A stretch of DNA of 61,188 nucleotides, taken from NCBI RefSeq assembly GCF_000513275.1, contig NZ_CBVJ010000033.1, positions 1 through 61,188 of the forward strand, in the 5' to 3' direction. Origin of the DNA: Paenibacillus gorillae (GTDB lineage: Bacteria > Bacillota > Bacilli > Paenibacillales > Paenibacillaceae). Shown here piece after piece: positions 54,195 to 61,188 of this stretch. Both the position numbers and the translations under genes were made by a program. The notes below the pieces were generated by a model that saw only the letters and a program-made list of their open reading frames with translations, was not told where the DNA came from and ran no database searches. Every line of letters begins with the position of its first letter. The first letter of the stretch is position 1.

Positions 54195-54208
54195 GCTAGC
54201 ACCTCGCT

Positions 54209-54754
54209 TTATGTAAATGAAATTGCTTGCACTTCATTGCCACTCGTTATCGCTTTCTCGTACAAATTCGCACGCCATCCATTGGACCAATGTCTCGTGC
54301 CAACTTGAACATATCCATTGCTTTGATAATAGTTATTTAACGCCGTATTATCGGCCATACAATCCAGACGGACCATCTTTTTGCCCCGTGCTTTAATCTC
54401 CCGTTCTGCCCAAGCCAGCAAATAACGGCCAATTCCGGCGTTGGTATGCGTCCGGCTCACCGCAAATCGGTGAATATAGCCGGCATCCTCGCTGTTCAAC
54501 TCTTCCCATACACTAGGGTCGGTCCAGCAGATGAGCAAAGTGCCTACCGCTTCCCCATTCATGCTGGCGATAAAAATATCCGCGCCGCTATCCATCCATT
54601 CCTTGATTTGTCCGATATTGAAATATTCCGGCGCCCATTGCGCGATTCCTTTCGCTTGCAGCCATCTAGCTGCAGTCTGCCACAGCGATAAAATCGTCTC
54701 GCCGTCGGAAATAACGGCTGGCCGAACCTCGATCGGACTGGTATTCCCATTCAT
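54209..54754 (-). CDS. GNAT-family N-acetyltransferase
   Basis: A 181-residue acetyltransferase. VRPAVISDGETILSLWQTAA opens the fold. IHRFAVSRTHTNAGIGRYLL is the acetyl-CoA loop, with GIGRYLL in place of the usual Q/RxxGxG/A. Then come VRLDCMADNTALNNYYQSNG and YVQVGTRHW, closing the fold. The substrate is unknown. It heads a three-gene run with the second GNAT and the 54-residue membrane protein. AGGTGA precedes the ATG. Confidence 0.85.
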   Translation of the reverse strand: MNGNTSPIEVRPAVISDGETILSLWQTAARWLQAKGIAQWAPEYFNIGQIKEWMDSGADIFIASMNGEAVGTLLICWTDPSVWEELNSEDAGYIHRFAVSRTHTNAGIGRYLLAWAEREIKARGKKMVRLDCMADNTALNNYYQSNGYVQVGTRHWSNGWRANLYEKAITSGNEVQAISFT

Positions 54755-54780
54755 GATGTCACCTTCTGTTTGGATTATTA

Positions 54781-55491
54781 TTATCGATAAGCCGTATCGA
54801 ATTGCTCCTGATTTCCATTATAAACATTCAGATCGACATAAGCATCAATTCCGTCTGCCCGGCCCCGATTGCTATATTGCCAGAACTCCCATTGCCGGTC
54901 CTGCTTTAAGTTGGGATGCTTGACGATATCCCGAATCCAAATCCGATAATCTTCGAAGCTTCCAGCAATGTACGTCTTGTATGTAGCATAAGTAACATAC
55001 AGCATGGGGCGCTGGCCGTAGTGGCGCTCCAGCTTGCTGCTTAAATCGGTTAACTCCTGCCTGATATGGGAGACATCCTTATTGAGCGCAATTTCAATAT
55101 CAATAACTGGAGGAAGCATATCGTCATCAGTCGGAACCGTTGCGATAAAATGATCCGCCTGCTGTTCACCTGTGCTTTGTGTCGTGAAAAAATGATAGGC
55201 GCCGGTCAAGAGACCATTAGCTTTCGCTTCTATCCAATTATCCGTAAAATAAGGATCGGTCCAATCCCGGCCTTCCGTCGCCTTGATGTACGCAAATTGG
55301 AACCTTCCCGTACCTTGCAGCTTCGTCCAGTCAATATCGCCCTGATATCTGGCCACATCAATTCCCTTCACTTCATATCTTGAAGCGAAGAGACTATTAT
55401 GCCAAATATAGCCTTTAAATTCTAAAAAAGCCGCAATAATCATCATACCGAGGATTATTACGGCTTCTGTTATTCGCCTTCTATGCTTCAT
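54781..55491 (-). CDS. Membrane-anchored GH25 muramidase
   Basis: A 236-residue lysozyme-type enzyme cleaving the MurNAc-GlcNAc bond. One N-terminal span (ITEAVIILGMMIIAAFLEF, residues 7-25) is probably an anchor. The catalytic domain has GIDVARYQGDIDWTKLQ near residue 43, FAYIKATEGRDWTDPYF, GAYHFF, PVIDIEIA (Asp and Glu pair), MLYVTYATYK and FWQYSNRG. All the conserved acidic residues are there. It likely works in wall turnover. It is on the same strand as the GNAT genes but 26 bases upstream of them. Confidence 0.9.
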   Translation of the reverse strand: MKHRRRITEAVIILGMMIIAAFLEFKGYIWHNSLFASRYEVKGIDVARYQGDIDWTKLQGTGRFQFAYIKATEGRDWTDPYFTDNWIEAKANGLLTGAYHFFTTQSTGEQQADHFIATVPTDDDMLPPVIDIEIALNKDVSHIRQELTDLSSKLERHYGQRPMLYVTYATYKTYIAGSFEDYRIWIRDIVKHPNLKQDRQWEFWQYSNRGRADGIDAYVDLNVYNGNQEQFDTAYR

Positions 55492-55643
55492 GGCCTCTCC
55501 TTATCGATAGAATCGAATAATTAGACGGAATCAGACCAGTCCCGTTCCAATCGGATCGCCCTGCCCATCTTTCCCGACTCCAATAGTGGTATATTTATCC
55601 ATAATAGCGCACATTTGTTCGTTGGTAAAGAAAGGACTAGATA

Positions 55644-56489
55644 TTATTTTTGTTCCGTCCATGCAGAGCGGATGTAGCCGATTCGCATTCCGCTTCGTTC
55701 CATGTTCCGATGGCTTTGGGATAAATACGCGCATTGGCTGACAACGAGCTTGCAGTCATTCGCTCTTGCGATTTCGAATCGTTTATCAATTAACTGCCGC
55801 TGCAAGCCTAGATTGCGATATTCAGGCAACGTGGCGGCAAATGTCAACGAAGCGATTCCATCCTTCATATACATGACGGCAGTCGCGGCAGGAGTGCCGT
55901 TCACCCGTGCCAGTAAAAACACCCAGCCTGGCCGGTTATACAGCACCCTGTTGTTGCTAGCCACCGGAGGTATACCTGCATCGGGCAACCCTGTTGCCCG
56001 ACAATGAATAGTTGCGTATGTATCAAACTCATCACCCTGAAGCTCTTCAATGACGATTTTCATGGGATTTACGTCACTGTGCTCCTCTTCTGTTTCGTCG
56101 TCAGCGAACAGATATTCATTCAATCCCATATACATCGTCACATGAAATGAGGAAGCGTAGAAACCCTGTCCAGACAGCGCTCCGAGCGCAACTCCATCAA
56201 CAAGCGAGGGAAGCACCTCAATTTGCGGCTGGCGGTCCCGCGACTTAAAAAAAGCGATGATGTCGGGTATATAATCTGCATCGGCAGAACGGAATCCTTT
56301 AACCGTATTAAAGGTTGGCCATGGCATCGTCCTGCTATAGAAGCAGACGGCACCGCCAAACTCGGCGATCTCAATACCCTCGGGATTGCCTTCCCGCTCT
56401 TGGATCGCCAGCATGCGGTCCACCATGTAATGAATTTCCGCCCTTTCCATGTCGGAAGTCAGCTCTTGGGCTGGCAGCAGCATGCTCAT
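55644..56489 (-). CDS. GNAT acetyltransferase, two-part
   Basis: A 281-residue protein. Residues 1-135 look like a degenerate GNAT-like half (YMVDRMLAIQEREGNPEGIE; VDGVALGALSGQGFYASSFH). Residues 150-281 carry a complete GNAT fold: KIVIEELQGDEFDTYATIHC, VFLLARVNGTPAATAVMYMK, LTFAATLPEYRNLGLQRQLI as the acetyl-CoA loop, and LVVSQCAYLSQSHRNMERSG. Its ATG overlaps the RidA stop by four bases (ATGA). It is the last gene of the diiron protein, methyltransferase, RidA and GNAT cluster. Confidence 0.83.
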   Translation of the reverse strand: MSMLLPAQELTSDMERAEIHYMVDRMLAIQEREGNPEGIEIAEFGGAVCFYSRTMPWPTFNTVKGFRSADADYIPDIIAFFKSRDRQPQIEVLPSLVDGVALGALSGQGFYASSFHVTMYMGLNEYLFADDETEEEHSDVNPMKIVIEELQGDEFDTYATIHCRATGLPDAGIPPVASNNRVLYNRPGWVFLLARVNGTPAATAVMYMKDGIASLTFAATLPEYRNLGLQRQLIDKRFEIARANDCKLVVSQCAYLSQSHRNMERSGMRIGYIRSAWTEQK

Positions 56490-56962
56490 TGCTCCACTCC
56501 GTTCCCGTCGTTGTCCATTTCCACTTCAAAGATGGAATCAACAATGATCGGCAAATTGTCTCTAACCGATACGGCGCCTAGCACCGATCTTGCGTGCTTG
56601 CCCTTTTCTCCGAAAACGTCTATCAGCAAATCGGAATAACCATTCAGCACCTTATGATGCTCCTCATAGTCTGCAGTCGCATTGACGAAGCCTTGGATTT
56701 TTACCGCACGCTTCACTTTATCCAAAGACCCTAATGCGGTTTTAAGTACCGCCAGCACTTCGATACCGGCAAGTCTTGCAAATTGATAGCCCTGCTCCGT
56801 CGTATAGTCAAGCCCCAGCTTGCCTCTTGGGTTGCCGGAAGGCCCTTTGCCAGAAACGAATAACAGTCCGTTTAAATAGACGTAATTCACGTATTTAGCT
56901 GCGGGATCACTTGCATCTGGCAAAACAATATTTAATTGCTGCAATCTATTCTCAATTGACAT
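56486..56962 (-). CDS. RidA/YjgF-family protein
   Basis: A 158-residue member of the RidA/YjgF/UK114 group, which deaminates reactive enamine or imine intermediates. GPSGNPRGKLGLDYTTEQGY, NVL-type LAVLKTALGSLDKVKRAVKI, GFVNATADYEEHHKVLNGYS and GKHARSVLGAVSVRDNLPII follow the longer YjgF-like subfamily. The classical catalytic Arg is probably in KHARS. The ATG at 56962 is favoured: GGAG lies seven bases upstream; an ATG two codons earlier is too close. It is coupled to the GNAT gene. In this setting it may work on the product of the neighbouring diiron enzyme. Confidence 0.86.
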   Translation of the reverse strand: MSIENRLQQLNIVLPDASDPAAKYVNYVYLNGLLFVSGKGPSGNPRGKLGLDYTTEQGYQFARLAGIEVLAVLKTALGSLDKVKRAVKIQGFVNATADYEEHHKVLNGYSDLLIDVFGEKGKHARSVLGAVSVRDNLPIIVDSIFEVEMDNDGNGVEQ

Positions 56963-56983
56963 TGTCATTCTCCTTTAATGATT

Positions 56984-57689
56984 TTAGCCCAATTTCCGTA
57001 CTGCCCAGGTCAGTAGATTTCCTTTGAAAATAATGCTCTTCCCGTCTTTCGTTTCATTCACCCTTCGCTCGCTCCACTGTCTATCAATCATTTCCCAGCC
57101 GGCATAAAGCTGCTCCAACAGCTCAAAGGCATGACTCGTACTTAAATTCAATTCAATCAGACCTTCATGGATCACGCCTGACTCTGTCTCGATTTCTTCA
57201 ACGCTCGTGCTCATTTGAATGCAGTGAATACCACCATGCTTCGTCCCCTCTTGCATACGGAGAACCATACTTGAAAACCTCCGCTTCCGAGCTAAGATGC
57301 TCCAGACAGCAGCAGGCAACGATATAATCGTAGAGGTTCCTTTCAATAGGGAAAAATTCTGCATCCTGCGCAAACGGTACAATCGTATCGGTTACTCCAT
57401 ATTGCTCGGCATTAGCAATTAAACGTTCCACTGCCATCGGCAGCAGTTCGACACAGGTTACTTGTCCACCACTGGCCTGTATCTGCTCGGCGATCGGAAT
57501 GCTGTTTCTTCCAACCCCGCAGCCAAGATCCAGCACCTGAACCGCTTCATGCTCGAATTGCTGCAGCTGCTCCATTACGATCGGAACGGGACGAGACATC
57601 CAATTGCCCGGCTCGAACAGTTCTGTTGCCGCGTAAAATTGCTCATGATAAGCCATTTCTTTCTGACGGGCTTGCAGAAATCGGTTCAT
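56984..57689 (-). pseudogene. SAM-dependent methyltransferase, frameshifted
   Basis: Class I methyltransferase. The start at 57689 gives MNRFLQARQKEMAYHEQFYA. SAM motif I is AVQVLDLGCGVGRNSIPIAE, and motif II and beyond are ECVELLPMAVERLI-like (VTCVELLPMAVERLI). The frame matches up to SSEAEV, then shifts and continues SSMVLRMQEGTKHGGIHCIQ in the next frame to LLTWAVRKLG at 56984. Dropping one T from the T4 run (A4 at 57274-57277, plus strand) gives an intact 234-residue protein. It overlaps the diiron-protein gene by 47 bases. A sequencing error is plausible. The substrate is unknown. Confidence 0.82.
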
Positions 57690-58419
57690 AGTCGAAGAAG
57701 CTCCCCTCACCAGCGATGATCGCATTGGATAATGTGAATTCTTTTCGGCATTCCCGATAAAAGCTGCCCAGCCGGTACCCGCCTGCTTTAAACACCGATC
57801 GATGCTGTCTCCAGACAACAGCCAGCGTCCCTTCCAGCAGAAACCGGTGCATCCCTCTGTAGCAGCTGTTGATGAACGGATTACGCTTGTAGGAAAGCTT
57901 ATGTAACGTTTCAGACTGAAACTGGACATGCTTGTCTTCGTCCAGCAATATTTGATCGCAAAGCTGAATGAGCATTGTAGAGCTTGTACTGTCGCGCAGC
58001 GCTTTATAGTAAATTTTCGCAATAATTTCCGCTGTAATGAGAACGATAATGGATTGTTCCAGCCCGGCGAACTTCCGCAGCTTGCGAAAAACGCCATCTA
58101 CCCAGTGCTCGCGAATGATCGGAATTTGCTGCAGGCGCATAAACTTAGCCAAATCTCTCGCATGGCGCTGCTCCTCCCGAATAAATTCAACGATAGCCCC
58201 GAAGTAGGCTTCGTCCTTCGTTTTATCAATGTATGCCTTCGCATTGCTGATCAGATGCTTGCCTTCCGAGTTTTCGCCCAGTTGAAACTGCTGAATCGAT
58301 CTTGTAACCGCTTTTCGCTCGCTGGCGGTAAGCCGATACTCGTCGCCCCAATCTATCCGCTGCAAATGATCCTGATTGTACAGAAAATACGCCCGCCATT
58401 TTGCAAATTGAACTTCCAT
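57643..58419 (-). CDS. Ferritin-like diiron protein of unknown reaction
   Basis: A 258-residue helical protein with a diiron signature on four helices. EFIREEQRHARDLAKFM carries the first ExxH, ITAEIIAKIYYKAL a lone Glu, and LLDEDKHVQFQSETL the second ExxH. This resembles ferritin-like oxygenases or oxidases more than storage ferritin. The start is the ATG at 58419, nine bases after GGAG, at the head of a four-gene cluster with a methyltransferase, RidA and a GNAT. Oxidation or N-oxygenation of a small substrate is conceivable but not shown. I cannot name the family more exactly. Confidence 0.78.
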   Translation of the reverse strand: MEVQFAKWRAYFLYNQDHLQRIDWGDEYRLTASERKAVTRSIQQFQLGENSEGKHLISNAKAYIDKTKDEAYFGAIVEFIREEQRHARDLAKFMRLQQIPIIREHWVDGVFRKLRKFAGLEQSIIVLITAEIIAKIYYKALRDSTSSTMLIQLCDQILLDEDKHVQFQSETLHKLSYKRNPFINSCYRGMHRFLLEGTLAVVWRQHRSVFKAGGYRLGSFYRECRKEFTLSNAIIAGEGSFFDYEPISASPSERNGLS

Positions 58420-58479
58420 TATCGCATTCTCCTTAAAGCATGGTTGATGATCTAGATATTTATAGGCCATTACTTCACG

Positions 58480-59136
58480 TTAGATCAATTCCAGCAATTC
58501 GCTAAGCTTATCAATTTCATGCAGCGGCTTCGCCTGCAAGTCTTCCCGCCATGGCTGATTGACCTTCAACCAGACGGTATGCATGCCGGACTTCGCTGCT
58601 CCTTCCACATCATTGACGGGATGATCGCCAATAAACAGACATTCATCAGCCTGCACCTGCAAGCGATCCAGCGCCATTTGAAAAATCGTCGGGTCCGGCT
58701 TTTTACACCCGGCCTCCTCGGATACGAGGATGAGATCGAATGCATCACGGATCGCTACTTGATCGATTTTGCCGTATTGAATCATCGTTCGCCCATTTGT
58801 AATTAACCCCGTTAAATACTTGGAACGAGCATGCTGAAGTACCTCTAACGCTTGCTCCATCAATACTGCGCATTTGACGTATTCCTCGCTGTAGAACGAC
58901 AAGAGCTCTGCTTTTGTCGGCTTCGTCGACCAGGGCAGCTCTTCCAGCAGCTCGGCAAACAGCTCGTTTTTGTTTTTATAGCCGTCTTCATCCAGTTCGA
59001 TAATCCGGTTACGAATAAACTGCGTATTTTCCAAATGACTGAAGTAGGTTCGAACCAATGAATCCGTAAAGCTTCCAAAGGTTATCGTCCGGTCCAGCAA
59101 TGTGTTGTCCAAATCGAAAATGACTGCTTTTATCAT
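58480..59136 (-). CDS. HAD-superfamily phosphatase (YjjG/nucleotidase-like)
   Basis: A 218-residue HAD hydrolase. Motif 1 is VIFDLDNTLLD (residues 5-15) with nucleophile Asp8 and Asp10. A helical cap follows (about 16-85). Motif 2 is LITNG, motif 3 the Lys in SEEAGCKKPDP, and motif 4 FIGDHPVNDVEGAAKSG. The YjjG/YfnB type is suggested by length and cap. The physiological substrate is unknown; nucleotides or sugar phosphates are possible. Strong GGGGG site before the ATG. It lies 60 bases upstream of the diiron gene and may share its transcript. Confidence 0.88.
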   Translation of the reverse strand: MIKAVIFDLDNTLLDRTITFGSFTDSLVRTYFSHLENTQFIRNRIIELDEDGYKNKNELFAELLEELPWSTKPTKAELLSFYSEEYVKCAVLMEQALEVLQHARSKYLTGLITNGRTMIQYGKIDQVAIRDAFDLILVSEEAGCKKPDPTIFQMALDRLQVQADECLFIGDHPVNDVEGAAKSGMHTVWLKVNQPWREDLQAKPLHEIDKLSELLELI

Positions 59137-59184
59137 GTGGTTACCCCCTGAATATATAATTAACTAGATTAAATATTAGATAGA

Positions 59185-60426
59185 TTAAATAATTTCCCAA
59201 GTCTGATTTTTCTTGCATAGCATCCTCTGTACAGATGACTCTGCAATACGATCGAAATGATTAATTAAATGATCCATACCATCGGTTAATTGAAAAGAAA
59301 GCTCTGTATACAGCGGAATCTCAAATCCGTCTGCCGTCAGCTTCAAGCGTTCAAAGTCAAATGCGACTCCGTTATTTGCGTAATGAAGCAGAGCTTCTGC
59401 GATAGTTAACGGCATTAATACTTGGGCTAACGAATAGATATGGCTTTCAAACAGCTGTTGAATGACTCCAAGATAATCAGCGGTGTTTTTCATATACACC
59501 CTGCTGTACCAGTCATCGTCGTGACTTGTATAGGCGTAACGGTTACGAAGAGTTGAGCTATACGGACTATTCATCGGCTTTAAGTAGTGCCCCAAATACA
59601 GAAGCTCCGCCTTTTCCCGATCTGAGAGTTTATCTAAATCGTCTAAATCCTCAACATCTATCCATACGAAGTCACCGAACATGCAGGGATCAATCTGTTT
59701 CATTTCCTCACCGGCCAGATAATACAGTCCAAGTGACGAATGATATTGAGCACCTGCTACTTCCTCAAACGGATTCAATACGAGCAGATTAGGGATGGCA
59801 CCAACACCATCGAGAAAATCTTGAAAGCTGATACCGGTGGATATCACCGAGTCTCCCTCTTTATACAGGTACACAAGGGTTCGCCGCTTATTAAGCGGAG
59901 CCTCTGCTTGTATATCTGGTGGTGCCAACCCCATCCCCTGATCGACCAACTGCAATAGATTCTTCTCGTTTAGGCCATTTTGAACAAATTGAAACAGAGT
60001 TCCATTGAGTCGCTGCGCCCGATCCACAATTTGGCCGAGATGATAGCTGAAATGCTCAATAAGATGATAGAGGCCGAACATGTCCAAACATTCGTCATCC
60101 GCATCATACACAGCTTGCTCCCAAGCGGTAAAAGCAGCTTCCACTTTGGAAATAAGAATTGACGGCTCGAGTTCTTCATTCGGAAAATACCGTTCAATTC
60201 CACTATGAAATTGGATATCTGGATCAAGTATCCGGGCTTTACTCCGCTCCACATGCTCCAGCAGATGATGTACAATGCCGCCAATGCTGTTTGAATGTTC
60301 AGACTCTTTACTCCATAATTGCTCGCGATTTAGTGATGCAATGCTAATCTGAAGCTTAGGCAAGTAGTGTTTAGCCATTCGATACTTTGATATTTCGACA
60401 AATCGCCATAGCGATTCACTATCCAT
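59185..60426 (-). CDS. DinB-like N-terminus fused to an unrecognised domain
   Basis: A 413-residue protein. Residues 1-165 form a DinB/YfiT-like four-helix bundle, with metal-ligand candidates His in GGIVHHLLEHVERSKAR and in LYHLIEHFSYHLGQIVDRAQ. DinB-like proteins include bacillithiol-dependent transferases and hydrolases. Residues 180-413 contain a mixed domain (YLYKEGDSVISTGISFQDFL; FVWIDVEDLDDLDKLSDREK; LFESHIYSLAQVLMPLTIAE) that I do not recognise. Single-domain DinB-like proteins are about 160 residues, so this fusion is unusual. The ATG at 60426 is preferred over one two codons earlier because of GGGGA spacing. It follows the NUDIX gene by 20 bases. Confidence 0.65.
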   Translation of the reverse strand: MDSESLWRFVEISKYRMAKHYLPKLQISIASLNREQLWSKESEHSNSIGGIVHHLLEHVERSKARILDPDIQFHSGIERYFPNEELEPSILISKVEAAFTAWEQAVYDADDECLDMFGLYHLIEHFSYHLGQIVDRAQRLNGTLFQFVQNGLNEKNLLQLVDQGMGLAPPDIQAEAPLNKRRTLVYLYKEGDSVISTGISFQDFLDGVGAIPNLLVLNPFEEVAGAQYHSSLGLYYLAGEEMKQIDPCMFGDFVWIDVEDLDDLDKLSDREKAELLYLGHYLKPMNSPYSSTLRNRYAYTSHDDDWYSRVYMKNTADYLGVIQQLFESHIYSLAQVLMPLTIAEALLHYANNGVAFDFERLKLTADGFEIPLYTELSFQLTDGMDHLINHFDRIAESSVQRMLCKKNQTWEII

Positions 60427-60445
60427 TCGCATTCCCCTATCCGAT

Positions 60446-60904
60446 TTACTTTTGCTTTAATAAAGCTGGACCTAACTGCAGAAGCTTCTCCCTGATAAAA
60501 GGTTTAAGTTGCTCAGGCAGATGATCCAACGAGAAAAATGCAGCATCCAATATTTCAATGCCGTCTGGACGGAGCTCACCTTCATACTCCGTGCAAAGAT
60601 AGGCAATGACGACGTTGTAGTATTCATGTCCGTTCTTTAGTCGAGTGTAAAGCGCTTCTCCTGAATAAACCCCAACCAGCCGAAGCTGCTTTAGAGTGAT
60701 TTGCAACTCTTCCTTCAATTCGCGCCGCAAGCACTCCTCAGTGGATTCGCCCAATTCCATCAAGCCGCCGGGAATGCCCCATGTATGATCATTATGTTGA
60801 ACAAGCAGAATTTGACCGCTTTGATTGACAATAGCAGCGCTCGGCCGAACCAATATAAGCGGCTGATTGCCGACTAACGCCCGAAGTTCTTCGATATACC
60901 CCAT
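60446..60904 (-). CDS. NUDIX hydrolase
   Basis: A 152-residue hydrolase. The Nudix box is GGLMELGESTEECLRRELKE from residue 46, with REL and EEL completing the Gx5Ex7REUXEEXGU pattern, so metal binding is intact. SAAIVNQSGQILLVQHNDHT precedes it, as in many YjhB/MutT-like enzymes. The substrate is not predictable; a nucleoside diphosphate derivative is usual. GGGGG before the ATG. It heads a probable operon with the DinB-like fusion. Confidence 0.9.
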   Translation of the reverse strand: MGYIEELRALVGNQPLILVRPSAAIVNQSGQILLVQHNDHTWGIPGGLMELGESTEECLRRELKEELQITLKQLRLVGVYSGEALYTRLKNGHEYYNVVIAYLCTEYEGELRPDGIEILDAAFFSLDHLPEQLKPFIREKLLQLGPALLKQK

Positions 60905-61103
60905 TGAACAACCCCCTGTCTATACACTAATTGTAAATTATAAAATAGGAATAAAAAGAGAAAGTTATCGCCCATTAATTTCGCATTTTACGCGGTGGAG
61001 GTAATGGATCGGCAGTATAGTGCAAAGAACGTGAGTGAAAAATCTTCCATTTTTCTTATATTCCATTGTACCAACATTCCAATTTGGTGGGAATAACAAA
61101 CAA

Positions 61104-61160
61104 CCGGGGGTCGCTGCGCGTTTTGGTTCTGTCTGCCGTGCTTAATTCCATTACCTCATC
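61104..61160. repeat. Dispersed repeat, copy 2
   Basis: Carries the same 19-base core TCGCTGCGCGTTTTGGTTC (61111-61129) as 37455-37473, with further partial similarity downstream (CTGCCGTGCTTAATTCCATT against CTGCCGTTCTTGATTCTATT). No gene is seen from 60905 to the window end. Confidence 0.6.
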
Positions 61161-61188
61161 ATCTTCACGATGAATAATAGATTGAATC

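Noticed and set aside
57690..58097. N-terminal extension of the methyltransferase frame
   Set aside because: It overlaps the whole diiron-protein gene out of frame. The real methyltransferase start is at 57689 with family sequence right after it.

Overview
The window reads as chromosomal DNA of a spore-former-type Firmicute, most likely Paenibacillus or a close relative. This is inferred from gene families, not from a database search. The clues are a BceRS-BceAB peptide-antibiotic module, GpsB, a T-box leader, NiaP, a protein with SLH repeats, a protein with a copper-amine-oxidase-type stalk, strong AGGAGG-type ribosome sites, and many TTG or GTG starts, all in moderate-GC coding DNA. I see no prophage, plasmid backbone, insertion sequence, rRNA or tRNA.

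Layout. 1-5000: a partial acyl-CoA dehydrogenase, a TerB-like protein, and small secreted, lipoprotein and membrane proteins. 5100-11400: a SWIM-SNF2 helicase, an atypical SDR, an ECF-type sigma factor, a divergent ClpP and a GpsB-like protein. 11500-14000: an EamA exporter behind a structured attenuator that partly resembles the purine riboswitch, then a T-box leader with a UUC (Phe) specifier ahead of DAHP synthase. 14000-23700: cell-wall and envelope proteins, a two-component system, an orphan ParB-like protein, NiaP and a phosphodiesterase. 23700-29100: a DUF4166/SRPBCC-DoxX/DCC operon, a second two-component system and an M42 peptidase. 29100-36000: a fluoride-type CLC antiporter, UppP and BceRSAB. 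36000-39600: a radical SAM protein, a repeat-rich gene desert and a GH18-like stalk protein. 39600-50800: a heterodimeric ABC exporter behind an Lhr-type helicase, a WG-repeat protein and a tyrosine recombinase. 51000-61188: a DinG-type helicase, acetyltransferases, a GH25 lysozyme, a compact cluster encoding a diiron protein, a methyltransferase, RidA and a GNAT, then HAD, DinB-like and NUDIX genes.

The most unusual element lies between the tyrosine recombinase and the WG-repeat gene. Four copies of an 18-bp palindrome, ACATAA-N6-TTATGT, sit at an exact 39-bp period (starts 49732, 49771, 49810, 49849). Each looks like a XerC/D (dif-type) core site: two inverted arms around a 6-bp centre that differs in every copy. 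I read this as a candidate recombination-site or binding-site array of the adjacent recombinase.

Four genes (DAHP synthase, an SH3/glucosaminidase, a sensor kinase and a methyltransferase) are each broken by a single-base indel that can be placed in an A/T homopolymer. Restoring one base gives a full-length family protein each time, so sequence error is at least as likely as real gene loss.
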